Assembly (NCBI RefSeq): GCF_900107965.1
Contig: NZ_FNVU01000006.1
Location: 265,337-329,336, forward strand
Origin: Actinacidiphila yanglinensis
GTDB taxonomy: Bacteria > Actinomycetota > Actinomycetes > Streptomycetales > Streptomycetaceae
DNA length: 64,000 bases
Reading direction: 5' to 3'
Of the stretch, positions 16,289 through 25,795 are shown piece after piece (position 1 is the stretch's first letter; the number at the start of each line of letters is the position of its first letter). A model generated the notes under the pieces. That model worked only from the letters and a program-made list of their open reading frames with translations, had not been told where the DNA came from and did no database searches. A program made the position numbers and the translations under genes.

Positions 16289-17223
16289 CCTCGTCCGTCG
16301 CTCCCGCCGCCGGCCGCAGGGGGGCCGGCGGCGGCAAGGCCGAGCGGACACCCCTGCCGGCCTCGCTGGCCGCCCTGCTGCGCGGCCTGCCGCTGCTGCC
16401 CGCGGTGGTGCTGCTGGCGGTGTTCCTCGCCGGGCCGATCGGCTACTGCATCTACTACGCCTTCACGGACATGCAGCTCACCGGCGCGTCCGGCACCCAC
16501 TTCACCGGGCTGCACAACTTCACCCGGGCGTTCGGGGACTCCGACTTCACCAACGCGGTCGAGCTGACGCTGCTGTTCGTGGTCGGCTCCGCGGTGATCG
16601 GGCAGAACACCCTCGGGCTCGCGCTGGCCGTGCTGATGGAGAAGGCGTCCAAGCCGGTGCGGTCGCTCACCAGCACCGTGGTGATCTCCGCGTGGGTACT
16701 GCCCGAAGTGGTCGCCGGGTACCTGATGTACGCGTTCTTCTACCAGGAGGGCTCGCTCAACGCGATCCTGCACTTCCTGCACCTGCCGCAGCAGAACTGG
16801 CTGTACACGCTGCCGATCCTGGCGGTGTGCCTCGCCAACGTGTGGCGCGGCACGGCCTTTTCGATGCTGGTGTTCTCCGCGGCGCTCAGCGACGTGCCGC
16901 GCGAGCTGGTCGAGGCGGCGGAGGTCGACGGCGCGAACGCGTGGCAGCGGCTGTGGCGGGTGACGCTGCCGGTGATCCGGCGGTCGATCCTGACCAACCT
17001 GATGCTGATCACGCTGCAGACGCTGTCGGTGTTCGGCCTGATCTACACCATGACCCGGGGCGGCCCGGGCAACAAGACCGAGACGCTGCCGATCTTCATG
17101 TACCAGCAGGCCTTCCAGAACAGCCTGATCGGGTACGGGACGGCGATCGCCCTCGTGCTGCTGGTGGTCGGCGCGCTGTTCTCGGTGGTGTACATCCGGC
17201 TGCTGAAGGTGGAGGACGCGTGA
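16285..17223 (+). CDS. Sugar ABC transporter permease (MalF-type)
   Basis: 312 aa with about six membrane helices, first at ~residues 36-57. The EAA-type cytoplasmic loop that contacts the ATPase reads ELVEAAEVDGANAWQRLWRVTLP. GTG start overlapping the SBP stop, so the two are translationally coupled. It is followed 58 bp later by the second permease. No ATPase gene lies in this operon; CUT1 systems of streptomycetes usually share MsiK encoded elsewhere. Confidence 0.93.
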   Translation: MTSSVAPAAGRRGAGGGKAERTPLPASLAALLRGLPLLPAVVLLAVFLAGPIGYCIYYAFTDMQLTGASGTHFTGLHNFTRAFGDSDFTNAVELTLLFVVGSAVIGQNTLGLALAVLMEKASKPVRSLTSTVVISAWVLPEVVAGYLMYAFFYQEGSLNAILHFLHLPQQNWLYTLPILAVCLANVWRGTAFSMLVFSAALSDVPRELVEAAEVDGANAWQRLWRVTLPVIRRSILTNLMLITLQTLSVFGLIYTMTRGGPGNKTETLPIFMYQQAFQNSLIGYGTAIALVLLVVGALFSVVYIRLLKVEDA

Positions 17224-17281
17224 GCGGCGCGCCGCCCGTGCGGGGAACGACCAGGAGACCGACCATGATCAGGGAGTACTG

Positions 17282-18178
17282 ATGGCCGTGACCGACAGTC
17301 CGCGGATGGCGGCGGCCAGGCCGGCGGCGTCCCGCGACCGCACCGGCCGCTCCCGGCGGAGCCGGGTGCGGGCCAGCCGGGGCACCATCAACGTCGTCCT
17401 GCTGCTGTTCTCCGTGCTCTACCTGGTGCCGCTGCTGTGGATGGTGCTGGCCTCGTTCAACGCGCACGCCTCCTTCAAGCTGAACGTGCCGTCCCCGACC
17501 ACCGCCAACTTCCACCACGTGCTCACCTACGACACGACCTTCCGGCCGATGCTCAACGGCCTGCTGCTGTGCGGCGGCGGCACCCTGGTCTGCGTGGTGT
17601 GCTCGATCCTGGCCGCGTACCCGCTCTCGCGGTTCCGCTCGCGGCTGCGCCGGCCGTTCCTCTACACCATCCTGTTCACCACCGGGCTGCCGATCACCGC
17701 GGTGATGATCCCGGTCTACAGCATGTTCGTGCAGGTCAACCTGATCGACTCGATGCCGGCCACGACGCTCTTCCTGGCCGCGTCCGCGCTGCCGTTCGGG
17801 ATCTGGCTGATGAAGAACTTCATGGACGGCGTGCCCGTGGTGCTGGAGGAGGCGGCCCGGATCGACGGCGCCAACTCCATGCAGGTGCTGTGGCGGATCG
17901 TGCTGCCGCTGATGTGGCCGGGCGTGATCGTCGTGACGATCTTCACCTTCATCAGCATGTGGGGGAACTTCTTCGTCCCCTTCATCCTGCTGCTGTCGCC
18001 GGAGAAGCTGCCCGCCTCGGTGAGCGTCTTCAACTTCCTCAGCGCGCACGACCAGACGCAGTACGGGCAGCTCTCCGCGTTCTCGATCCTCTACTCGATC
18101 CCCGTGGTGATGCTCTACCTGATCCTCGCCCGCCGGCTGGGTGGCGGCTTCGCCCTGGGCGGCGCGCTGAAGGGCTGA
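17282..18178 (+). CDS. Sugar ABC transporter permease (MalG-type)
   Basis: 298 aa, six predicted membrane helices. The EAA loop is VLEEAARIDGANSMQVLWRIVLPLMWPG, and the C-terminus ARRLGGGFALGGALKG is typical of MalG-like partners. AGGGA precedes ATG 17282. It forms the channel with the preceding permease for the sugar bound by the lipoprotein. A 108-bp gap, rich in CACCCGC-like short repeats but without a clear hairpin, separates it from the mannosidase gene. Confidence 0.93.
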   Translation: MAVTDSPRMAAARPAASRDRTGRSRRSRVRASRGTINVVLLLFSVLYLVPLLWMVLASFNAHASFKLNVPSPTTANFHHVLTYDTTFRPMLNGLLLCGGGTLVCVVCSILAAYPLSRFRSRLRRPFLYTILFTTGLPITAVMIPVYSMFVQVNLIDSMPATTLFLAASALPFGIWLMKNFMDGVPVVLEEAARIDGANSMQVLWRIVLPLMWPGVIVVTIFTFISMWGNFFVPFILLLSPEKLPASVSVFNFLSAHDQTQYGQLSAFSILYSIPVVMLYLILARRLGGGFALGGALKG

Positions 18179-18286
18179 CGCCCGTCCCTGCCCACCCGCA
18201 CCCACCCGCAGCCACGCGAACCCACGCGAACCCGTACCCCGCCCGGTCGACCCCGGGCGCCCACCGACAGGGAGGGCCCCTTCCCC

Positions 18287-21200
18287 ATGCACAGCGACCC
18301 CGCCAGCACGGAGGAGCGGCTGCAACGCGTGCTCGACCAGCGACTGCGCCCCGCCGTCCACGCCCGGACGCTGCCCCTCACCGTCGAGGTCTGGCACGTG
18401 GCGGGCGAACCGGTGCCGGTCAGTGCCGGGCTGGCAGCGGAGTACAGCCCGGCGCGGGTGGGTGACCGGTGGGGGCCGGCGTGGTCGACGAGCTGGTTCA
18501 GGCTCAGCGGCCGGGTGCCGGAGGAGTGGGCCGGGCTGGCGGTGGAGGCGGTCGTGGACCTGGGCTTCGGCACGACCGAGCCCGGCTTCTCGGCGGAGGG
18601 CCTGGCCTACCGGGCGGACGGCTCCGCGGTGAAGGCGCTCAACCCGCGCAACACCCACCTGCCGGTGGCCGCCCCCGCCCGCGGCGGCGAGGAGGTGCGG
18701 TTCTACGTCGAGGCCGCGGCGAACCCCGTGGTGATGCACACCGGCCCGGACCAGCTGACCTTCGGGGTCACGTCCGCGGGCGACCGGGCCGGCTGGCTGG
18801 ACGACGGCGGTGGCCATGACGGCGCCGACGACGCAGACCGTGGCGGTACGGGCGCCGCCGACCGCACGCCGGCCGGCGAGCCGCTGTACCGGCTGCGCCG
18901 GCTGGACCTCGCGGTGTTCGACGCGGGGGTCTTCGAGCTGGTCCAGGACCTGGACGTGCTCGGGGAGTTGATGCGGGAGCTGCCGGAGCAGTCCACCCGG
19001 CGCTGGCAGATCCTGCGGGCGGTGGAGGACGCACTGGACCTGGTCGACCTGCAGGACGTCGGCGGCACCGCGGCCGCCGCGCGCAAGGCGCTCATCCCCG
19101 CGCTGGCCGCGCCGGCCAGTACCGGCGCGCACCGGATCTCGGCGGTCGGCCACGCGCACATCGACTCGGCCTGGCTGTGGCCGCTGCGCGAGACGGTGCG
19201 CAAGGTCGCGCGCACTGTCTCCAACGTCACCGAACTGATGGACTCGCACCCGGAGTTCCGGTTCGTGATGAGCCAGGCGCAGCAGCTGGCGTGGCTGAAG
19301 GAGCACCGCCCGGAGGTGTACGCGCGAGCGCAGGAGAAGGCGAAGACGGGGCAGTTCCTGCCGACCGGCAGCCTGTGGGTGGAGCCGGACACCAACATCA
19401 CCGGCGGCGAGTCGCTGGTACGGCAGTTCGTGCACGGCAAGCGGTTCTACCTCGAGGAGTTCGGGGTCGAGACCGAGGACATGTGGCTGCCGGACACCTT
19501 CGGCTACAACGCGGCGCTGCCCCAGCTGATGAAGCTGGCCGGGGTGCGCTGGTTCCTCACCCAGAAGATCTCCTGGAACACCACCAACGCCTTCCCGCAC
19601 CACTCGTTCTTCTGGGAGGGCATCGACGGCACCCGGATCTTCAGCCACTTCCCGCCGGTCGACTCGTACAACAGCGGGCTGACCGGGGCCGAGGTCGCGC
19701 ATGCGGAGCGCAACTTCCGGGACAAGGCGCGCACCCACCGCTCGCTGGTGCCGTTCGGCTACGGGGACGGCGGCGGCGGTCCCACCCGGGAGATGCTGGC
19801 CCGGGCCGCGCGGCTGGCCAGCCTGGAGGGGTCGCCGCGGGTGAGCGTGGAGGGGCCGGCGGAGTTCTTCCCGAAGGCGCTGGCGGAGTACCCCGACGCC
19901 CCGGTGTGGGTGGGCGAGCTGTACCTGGAGTTCCACCGCGGCACCCTGACCAGCCAGCTCGCCACCAAGCAGGGCAACCGGCGCTGTGAACACCTGCTGG
20001 CCGAGGCCGAGTTGTGGTCGGCGACGGCGGCGCTGCGGACCGGGGCGCCCTACCCGTACGACGCGCTGGACCGGTTGTGGAAGACGGTGCTGCTGCACCA
20101 GTTCCACGACATCCTGCCGGGCACCTCGATCGCGTGGGTGCACCGGGAGGCGGAGCGGACGCACGCGGAGGTGGCGCGCGAGCTGGAGGGACTGGTCGGC
20201 TCCGCGCAGCGGGCGCTGGCCGGGGCGGGCGAGGGCGCGGATGGGGGCGAGGTCGTCTTCAACGCGGCGCCGCACGCGCGTGACGGCGTACCGGCGATGG
20301 GCGGCGCACCCCGCGGGAGCGCGGCGGGTACGGTGCGGCCGGTGCGGTCGGACGACGGCTTCGTCCTCGACAACGGTCTGGTGCGGATCACCGTCGACGG
20401 CCGCGGCCTCATCACCTCCGCGTACGACCTCGACGCGGACCGCGAGGCGCTGCCGCCCGGATCCGCCGCGAACCTGCTGCAGTTGCACCAGGACTTCCCG
20501 AACCGGTGGGACGCCTGGGACCTCGACTCCTTCTACCGCAACACCGTGCGCGACCTGACCGCGGCCGACTCGGTCACCGCCTTCGAGGGCGACCCGAAGG
20601 GCGGGTCCGGGTCCGGGACCGGCGGCGGGGTGCGGGTGGTCCGCAGCTTCGGCGACTCCCGGGTGGAGCAAGTGCTGACGCTGCGCGAGCGGAGCCGGCA
20701 GGTCGACATCGACACCGTGGTCGACTGGCACGAGCGGGAGAAGCTGCTCAAGGCGGCCTTCCCGCTGGACGTACGGGCCGCGCACTCCACCGCGGAGATC
20801 CCGTTCGGCCACGTCCAGCGGCCCACCCACGGCAATACCAGCTGGGACGCGGCCAAATTCGAGGTGTGCGCGCACCGCTACCTGCACGTCGGCGAGCCCG
20901 ACTGGGGTGCCGCGCTGGTCAACGACTCCACCTACGGCCACGACATCAGCCGCGACGTGCGGGCGGACGGCGGCACCACGACCACGGTCCGGCTGTCGCT
21001 GCTGCGCTCGGCCCGCTTCCCCGACCCGCAGCAGGACCAGGGCCGGCACCGGCTGCGCTACGCCCTGGTGCTCGGCGCGCAGGTCCCCGACGCGATCCGG
21101 GCGGGCTACCGGATGAACCTTCCGGAGCGCGCGGTGCCGGGCTCCGCCACCGTCGCCCCGCTGGTGACCGTGGACCACGCGGGCGTGGTGGTGACCGCGG

Positions 21201-21436
21201 TCAAGCTCGCCGACGACCGGTCGGGCGACGTGGTGGTGCGCCTGCACGAGGCGCACGGCCGCAGGGCGCGGGCCGCGCTCGCGGCGTCCTTCGACGTCGC
21301 CTCCGTGGCGGTCACCGACCTGCTGGAGCGGGAGGCGGCGGAGCTCGGCAGCTGCACGGCGGAGGGCTCCGAAGTACAGCTGGCGTTGCGGCCGTTCCAG
21401 ATCATGACGCTGCGGCTGGCTCCCGCGCGGCCGTAG
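18287..21436 (+). CDS. GH38 alpha-mannosidase
   Basis: 1049 aa, no signal peptide, so intracellular. GH38 enzymes are zinc-dependent retaining alpha-mannosidases. Seen here: an N-terminal beta domain (1-~270), the zinc-site motif HAHIDSAWLWP at 289-299, the nucleophile Asp403 in WLPDTFGYNAALPQ, the LHQFHDILPGTSI segment, and the C-terminal beta domains with NDSTYGHDI. It is the last gene of the ROK-controlled uptake operon and should hydrolyse imported manno-oligosaccharides. Residues ~170-195 are a Gly/Asp-rich insertion of low complexity. GGAGG is present 11 nt before the ATG. Confidence 0.95.
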   Translation: MHSDPASTEERLQRVLDQRLRPAVHARTLPLTVEVWHVAGEPVPVSAGLAAEYSPARVGDRWGPAWSTSWFRLSGRVPEEWAGLAVEAVVDLGFGTTEPGFSAEGLAYRADGSAVKALNPRNTHLPVAAPARGGEEVRFYVEAAANPVVMHTGPDQLTFGVTSAGDRAGWLDDGGGHDGADDADRGGTGAADRTPAGEPLYRLRRLDLAVFDAGVFELVQDLDVLGELMRELPEQSTRRWQILRAVEDALDLVDLQDVGGTAAAARKALIPALAAPASTGAHRISAVGHAHIDSAWLWPLRETVRKVARTVSNVTELMDSHPEFRFVMSQAQQLAWLKEHRPEVYARAQEKAKTGQFLPTGSLWVEPDTNITGGESLVRQFVHGKRFYLEEFGVETEDMWLPDTFGYNAALPQLMKLAGVRWFLTQKISWNTTNAFPHHSFFWEGIDGTRIFSHFPPVDSYNSGLTGAEVAHAERNFRDKARTHRSLVPFGYGDGGGGPTREMLARAARLASLEGSPRVSVEGPAEFFPKALAEYPDAPVWVGELYLEFHRGTLTSQLATKQGNRRCEHLLAEAELWSATAALRTGAPYPYDALDRLWKTVLLHQFHDILPGTSIAWVHREAERTHAEVARELEGLVGSAQRALAGAGEGADGGEVVFNAAPHARDGVPAMGGAPRGSAAGTVRPVRSDDGFVLDNGLVRITVDGRGLITSAYDLDADREALPPGSAANLLQLHQDFPNRWDAWDLDSFYRNTVRDLTAADSVTAFEGDPKGGSGSGTGGGVRVVRSFGDSRVEQVLTLRERSRQVDIDTVVDWHEREKLLKAAFPLDVRAAHSTAEIPFGHVQRPTHGNTSWDAAKFEVCAHRYLHVGEPDWGAALVNDSTYGHDISRDVRADGGTTTTVRLSLLRSARFPDPQQDQGRHRLRYALVLGAQVPDAIRAGYRMNLPERAVPGSATVAPLVTVDHAGVVVTAVKLADDRSGDVVVRLHEAHGRRARAALAASFDVASVAVTDLLEREAAELGSCTAEGSEVQLALRPFQIMTLRLAPARP

Positions 21437-21488
21437 CCGCAGGGTCGTCGGCGGGGGCCGCGCCCCGCCCGGCCGGGACGCCCCCGCC

Positions 21489-22514
21489 TCAGCGTCCCGG
21501 CGCCCGCGCGCCGCTCTCGCCCGAGGCGCGGACCAGGAAGCGGGTGAGCAGCACCACCGAGCGGGGCGCCGAACTGTCGCCGCCGATACGGGAGAAGAGC
21601 ACGTTGGCCGCGGTGCCGCCGAGCGCCACCGGGTCCTGGCTGACCACCGTCAGCGGGGGGTCGAGGCGTTCGGCGAGCGGCAGGTCGTCGAAGCCGACCA
21701 GGGCCAGCGGCGCCGTGCGGTCGGCGGCGTCGAGCGCTCCGAGGGTGATCAGGTCGTTGCTGGTGAACAGCGCGGTGGGCGGGTCGGGCAGCTCCCGCAG
21801 CGAGCCGATGGCCGCGCCGGCCGACTCCCGCGTGCGCAGCCCGTGCCGTACCAGGTCCTCGTCGACCGGCACCCCGTGGGCGGCGAGCGCGTCGCGGTAG
21901 CCGCTGAACCGCTCGGCCTGGGTCCATATGTCGAAGCGGTCGCCGAGGTAGGCGATCCGGGTGTGGCCGTGCCCCAGCAGGTGGGTGACCGCGCGCTGGG
22001 CGCCGGCCCGGTTGTCGACGGTGACGGTGTCGACGTCCAGGCCCTTGCCCGGGCGGTCCACGCACACCACCCGGGTGCCGGCGGCCATCGGCTGCTTGAG
22101 GAAGCCGTGGCCGCCGTTGGTGGGCACCAGGATGAGGCCGTCGACCTGGCGGGCGGTGAACGCGGCGATCACCTCGCGCTCGCGGCGCGGCTCGTCGTTG
22201 GTGCTCCCGACGAGCACGACGTAGCCGCGCCGGTGCGCCTCGTCCTCGACCGAGCGGGCCATCAGGGCGTAGAAGGGGTTGGCGAGGTCGTCGACGACCA
22301 GCCCGATGGTGGAGGTGCCGAGGTTCTTCTGCCGCAGGTGGCGGGCGTTGTCGTTGCGCTGGTAGCCGAGCTTGCGGACGGCCTGCTCGACCCGGGCAGC
22401 GGTGGACGGCGCCACTCCGGGCTCGCCGGAGACGACACGGGAGACCGTCATCGGGCTCACTCCGGCGGCACGGGCCACGTCCTTCATCGTCGGGCGCTTC
22501 ACGGGTCTCCTCAT
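21489..22514 (-). CDS. LacI-family transcriptional regulator
   Basis: 341 aa. The helix-turn-helix reads TMKDVARAAGVSPMTVSRVVSGEPGVAPSTAARV, with the hinge helix near NDNARHLRQKNLGTSTIG, followed by a periplasmic-binding-protein-like ligand domain (DGLILVP, VVCVDRP, ALFTSNDLITLGAL, VGFDDLPLAE). It is the last gene of the leftward group ATPase-permease-SBP-LacI and is the likely repressor of that transporter, acting at the AACGTT operators near 25670. It converges with the alpha-mannosidase gene; a possible weak hairpin (21450-21488) separates the two. Confidence 0.92.
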   Translation of the reverse strand: MRRPVKRPTMKDVARAAGVSPMTVSRVVSGEPGVAPSTAARVEQAVRKLGYQRNDNARHLRQKNLGTSTIGLVVDDLANPFYALMARSVEDEAHRRGYVVLVGSTNDEPRREREVIAAFTARQVDGLILVPTNGGHGFLKQPMAAGTRVVCVDRPGKGLDVDTVTVDNRAGAQRAVTHLLGHGHTRIAYLGDRFDIWTQAERFSGYRDALAAHGVPVDEDLVRHGLRTRESAGAAIGSLRELPDPPTALFTSNDLITLGALDAADRTAPLALVGFDDLPLAERLDPPLTVVSQDPVALGGTAANVLFSRIGGDSSAPRSVVLLTRFLVRASGESGARAPGR

Positions 22515-22693
22515 CGGACGCTCCCGGGCGCGCGGGCCCTGGCCCGGGGCCGGCGGTGGTGGCGCGGGCAGCGGTTCCTGCCCGACGCGCCATCATGACA
22601 GGGCACTTCCGCGGGCCGATCGGCTCCCCCCGCGCCGGGGCGCCCCGCTGGGGGACGTCCCGGCCGGACGGCGCCGCCGTACCGGACGTCCGG

Positions 22694-23677
22694 TCAGCAG
22701 GCGTCCTTGTAGAGGTACTTGCCGACCGACGCCGAGTCCAGGTTGGCCTTGGTGATGGCGACCATGTCGGTGCCGATGGACGCGGTCACCTTCTTCTTGT
22801 CGATGGCGGCGAGCGCCTGGTCGACGCCCTCGGTGCCGATCCTCGCCGGGTCCTGCGCGACCAGCACGTCCAGGGTGCCCGTCTTCAGGGAGGTCACCTC
22901 GTCCGGCTCGGCGTCGAACGCCGCGACCTTGACCTTGCCCTGCTTGCCCGCGGCCTGCAGCCCGGTGGAGATGCCCTGCGCGGTGTTGGTGTTGCCCGCG
23001 AAGACGCCGCCGAGGTCGGGGTGCGCGGCGAGCGTGGACTGGATCTGCGAGGCGGCGGTGGCCGGCAGGTCGTTGTCGTAGAGCACCGGCAGCAGGGTGA
23101 TGTTCGGATGGTTGGCCTTCATCTCCTCGTCGAAGCCCTTGGTGCGCTCATCGGTGGTGGACACCCCCGGTTTGACGCTGATCACGATCGCGGAGCCCTT
23201 GTCGCCCATCAGCTTCGCCAGCGCCTTCGCGGCGGCGCGACCGCCGGCCACGTTGTCCGAGGAGATCCGGGACACCCCGATCGACGCGTCGCTGACGGTG
23301 GTGTCGACCAGCACGATCTTGGTGCCGGCGTTCTGCATCTGGTTCAGCGACGGGGTCAGGGCGGCGGTGTCCACCGGCGAGATGAGCAGGCCGGAGGGGT
23401 GCTTGGCGGCGACCGAGTCGATGATCGGGCGCTGCACGGCCACGTCCCACTGCGCCGACCCGTTGACGGTCAGCTTCACGCCGCGCTTCTTCGCCTCCTG
23501 CTGGGCGGCGCAGGCCATCGTGATGTAGAACGGGTCGCTCTTGACCCCGGTGATCATCTCCAGCGACTTGCTGCCCGAGCCGGAGGACCCGCCGCCGCAG
23601 GCCGCGGTGGTCGCGGCCACGAGGGCGAGGACCGCGCAGGTCCCCACGAGGGTCGTGGGTCTGCTGATGTGCCGCAT
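22694..23677 (-). CDS. Ribose-type sugar ABC transporter substrate-binding lipoprotein
   Basis: 327 aa. The lipoprotein signal ends in TTAACGGGSS (Cys27). The mature domain belongs to the RbsB-like family: DPFYITMACAAQQEAKKRGVKL, GLLISPVDTAALTPSLNQ, KIVLVDTTV, GVFAGNTNTAQGIS, KVAAFDAEPDEV. Such proteins bind monosaccharides or polyols; the identity of the ligand cannot be read from the sequence. It lies 145 bp downstream of the permease gene in the same direction. Confidence 0.92.
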   Translation of the reverse strand: MRHISRPTTLVGTCAVLALVAATTAACGGGSSGSGSKSLEMITGVKSDPFYITMACAAQQEAKKRGVKLTVNGSAQWDVAVQRPIIDSVAAKHPSGLLISPVDTAALTPSLNQMQNAGTKIVLVDTTVSDASIGVSRISSDNVAGGRAAAKALAKLMGDKGSAIVISVKPGVSTTDERTKGFDEEMKANHPNITLLPVLYDNDLPATAASQIQSTLAAHPDLGGVFAGNTNTAQGISTGLQAAGKQGKVKVAAFDAEPDEVTSLKTGTLDVLVAQDPARIGTEGVDQALAAIDKKKVTASIGTDMVAITKANLDSASVGKYLYKDAC

Positions 23678-23822
23678 GGTGGACCTCTTTCTGTGCGTGG
23701 GCGAGGGTGGTCGTGCCGAGGGACTCCGAGGGTGGGCGCGTGCGGGTACGGGGGTGTTCGCGAGGTGTGCGGAAGGGTTCTCGCGGGAGGGGTGAACGGT
23801 TGGCCTTCGGACTGACGGTCGG

Positions 23823-24875
23823 TCAGGCGCGTTCGCGGCCGCGCCGGCGGAACTGGTCGAGGTAGACCGCGGCGACCAGCACTACTCCGATCGCGACGTC
23901 CTGCCAGTACTGCTGGACGCCCATGATGATCAGCCCGGTGCTCAGCACGGCCGGGATGAAGACGCCGATCAGGGTGCCCAGGACGCTGCCGCGCCCGCCG
24001 AAGAGGCTGGCGCCGCCGAGCACGACCGCGGTGATCACGGTGAGGTTGTCGGTGGCGTGCCCGGCGATGGAGGTGGTGCCGAAGTAGGCCAGCCACATCA
24101 CGCTGCCGAGCCCGGAGAGCAGTCCGACCAGGGCGTAGACCTTGACCAGGTGCCGGTCGACGTTGATGCCGACGCGGCGGGCGGCCTCCGGGTTGGAGCC
24201 GATGGCGTACGTGTAGCGGCCGAAGCGGGTGAAGGCGAGCACCAGGCCGAAGACGAGCGTGGTGGCGAAGGCGATCACCACGAGCCAGGGGATCTGGCCG
24301 AAGAGCTTGCCGAAGCCGATGGCGTGCTGGAGGTGGTTGGACACGGCGCCGGTGGGGTCCTGGCCGCCGGTGATGATCTCGGCGATGCCGAGTGCGGCGC
24401 CGAACCCGCCGAGGGTGACGATCAGCGGCGGCACCTTCGCCTTGGCCACCAGCCAGCCCTGCATCGCGCCCCACACCAGGCCGGTGACGAGGGCGATCAC
24501 GGTGCTCACCGCGATGGTGCCCCATCCGGCCTTCGCGCCACCGTGGTGGATGGTGTACTCCGCCGAGAGCACCGCGGACAGCACCAGCACGGAGCCGACC
24601 GACAGGTCGATGCCGGCCACGATGATCACGTAGGTCATCCCGACCGCGAGCACCAGGTAGATCGCCGCGTTGGTGGCGATCTGGGTGACGTCGTAACTCG
24701 TCAGGAAGGTGCTGGGGCGGGCCGCGGTGAAGAACACCACCAGCAGGACCAGAACGCCGAAGGTCCACACCTCGTTGACGTCGGCCAGCCGCCGCAGCCA
24801 CGGCGGTATGCTCCGGCCGCGCGGCCCGCCGGTGGCGGCCGCGGGGTCGTCCTTGACGGGGGTGTCCGCGCTCAT
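23823..24875 (-). CDS. Ribose-type sugar ABC transporter permease
   Basis: 350 aa with 8-10 hydrophobic helices. Family signatures are GIDLSVGSVLVLSAVL (helix 3 region), NPEAARRVGINVD and GGASLFGGRGSVLGTLIG, as in RbsC/FrcC. ATG 24875 overlaps the stop of the ATPase gene by 4 nt. A hydrophilic N-terminal tail of ~30 residues precedes the first helix. Confidence 0.94.
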   Translation of the reverse strand: MSADTPVKDDPAAATGGPRGRSIPPWLRRLADVNEVWTFGVLVLLVVFFTAARPSTFLTSYDVTQIATNAAIYLVLAVGMTYVIIVAGIDLSVGSVLVLSAVLSAEYTIHHGGAKAGWGTIAVSTVIALVTGLVWGAMQGWLVAKAKVPPLIVTLGGFGAALGIAEIITGGQDPTGAVSNHLQHAIGFGKLFGQIPWLVVIAFATTLVFGLVLAFTRFGRYTYAIGSNPEAARRVGINVDRHLVKVYALVGLLSGLGSVMWLAYFGTTSIAGHATDNLTVITAVVLGGASLFGGRGSVLGTLIGVFIPAVLSTGLIIMGVQQYWQDVAIGVVLVAAVYLDQFRRRGRERA

Positions 24876-25645
24876 GCCGCGCCCTCCTTCCCCGCCGCGT
24901 CCAGCGCGCCGGTCATCGCCCCGACCAACTCCTCCACGGTGGTGTCCGCGGCGGTCAGCCGGGCCACCCGGCTGCCCAGCCGCAGCACCTCCACCCGGTC
25001 GGCCACGGACAGGACTTCGGGCATGTTGTGGCTGATCAGGACCACGGCGATGCCCCGGTCCCTGACCCGCTTGATGGTGTCCAGCACCCGGCCGCGCTGC
25101 ACCACGCCCAGCGCGGCGGTCGGCTCGTCCATGAAGATGATCCGGTTGGCGAAGACCACGGCGCGGGCGACGGCCACGGACTGCTTCTGGCCGCCGGACA
25201 GTGCGGCCACCGGGACGCCCACGTCCCGCAGGTCGACGCCGAGTTCGCGGAACGCGGCGACCGCCGAGCGGCGCATCGCGGCCCGGTCCAGCACCCCGAG
25301 CCGGCCCAGCAGGCCGCCGCGGTACAGCTCGCGGCCGAGGTGCAGGTTGGCGGCCGCGTCCAGGTCCTGCGCGAGCGCGAGGTCCTGGTAGACCGTCTCG
25401 ATGCCGTACTTCCGGGCGTCCAGTGGGCTGCCGAGCTGCACCGGCTTCCCGTCCACCAGCACCTCGCCCTCGTCCGGCCGGATGGTGCCGGAGAGGGTCT
25501 TCACGAGCGTGCTCTTGCCGGCGCCGTTGTCACCGATCAGCGCGACGACCTCGCCGGGGTACGCGGTGAAGTCCGCGCCCTGGAGCGCGTGGACGTGCCC
25601 ATAGCGCTTCGTCACCTTTCTCGCTTCGAGCAGAGGGTCTGTCAT
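24872..25645 (-). CDS. Sugar ABC transporter ATP-binding protein (single-domain, FrcA type)
   Basis: 257 aa with one nucleotide-binding domain: Walker A GDNGAGKSTLVK, signature LSGGQKQSVAVARA, Walker B IIFMDEPTAAL, switch His in ISHNMPEVL. RbsA-type ATPases normally contain two such domains; the single-domain form is known from fructose-type systems. First gene of the leftward operon, 33 bp upstream of which lies a LacI-type operator. Confidence 0.93.
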   Translation of the reverse strand: MTDPLLEARKVTKRYGHVHALQGADFTAYPGEVVALIGDNGAGKSTLVKTLSGTIRPDEGEVLVDGKPVQLGSPLDARKYGIETVYQDLALAQDLDAAANLHLGRELYRGGLLGRLGVLDRAAMRRSAVAAFRELGVDLRDVGVPVAALSGGQKQSVAVARAVVFANRIIFMDEPTAALGVVQRGRVLDTIKRVRDRGIAVVLISHNMPEVLSVADRVEVLRLGSRVARLTAADTTVEELVGAMTGALDAAGKEGAA

Positions 25646-25665
25646 CGGGGGACTGCCTCCACGCC

Positions 25666-25722
25666 CTTGGTAACGTTCTCAGAGTTTCCGCAGAGTGTGG
25701 GCGCGCCCTGACGAGGTGTCAA
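25666..25722 (-). promoter_or_regulatory. Promoter and LacI-type operator of the ribose-type transporter operon
   Basis: On the minus strand TTGACA (25722-25717), 17-bp spacer, CACACT (25699-25694), then 15 nt to a 13-bp box (25666-25678, plus-strand CTTGGTAACGTTC) with palindromic core AACGTT. The box would cover the transcription start region, a standard repressor position. The same 13-mer recurs at 25834-25846. Confidence 0.65.
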
Positions 25723-25795
25723 GAGATCGCGCACGAAGCGGAATACGCGCTTTCCCCTTGCCCGCCAACGCCTCCACCGCACCCCCGCACGCATC

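Noticed and set aside
17096..21256. A 1386-codon open frame antisense to the transporter and GH38 genes
   Set aside because: Stop codons are rare on the reverse strand of high-GC genes. The translation is Val/Arg/Gly/His-rich with no domain, no RBS, and the forward strand carries unmistakable permease and GH38 motifs.
21450..21488. Hairpin between the GH38 and LacI genes as a listed terminator
   Set aside because: Only 9 bp pair around a 21-nt GC-rich loop and the right arm abuts the LacI stop codon; too weak to list as a feature.
13007..25645. One single mannan-utilisation operon
   Set aside because: Two transporters of different families (CUT1 and ribose-type) are read in opposite directions with different operators, so they are separate units.
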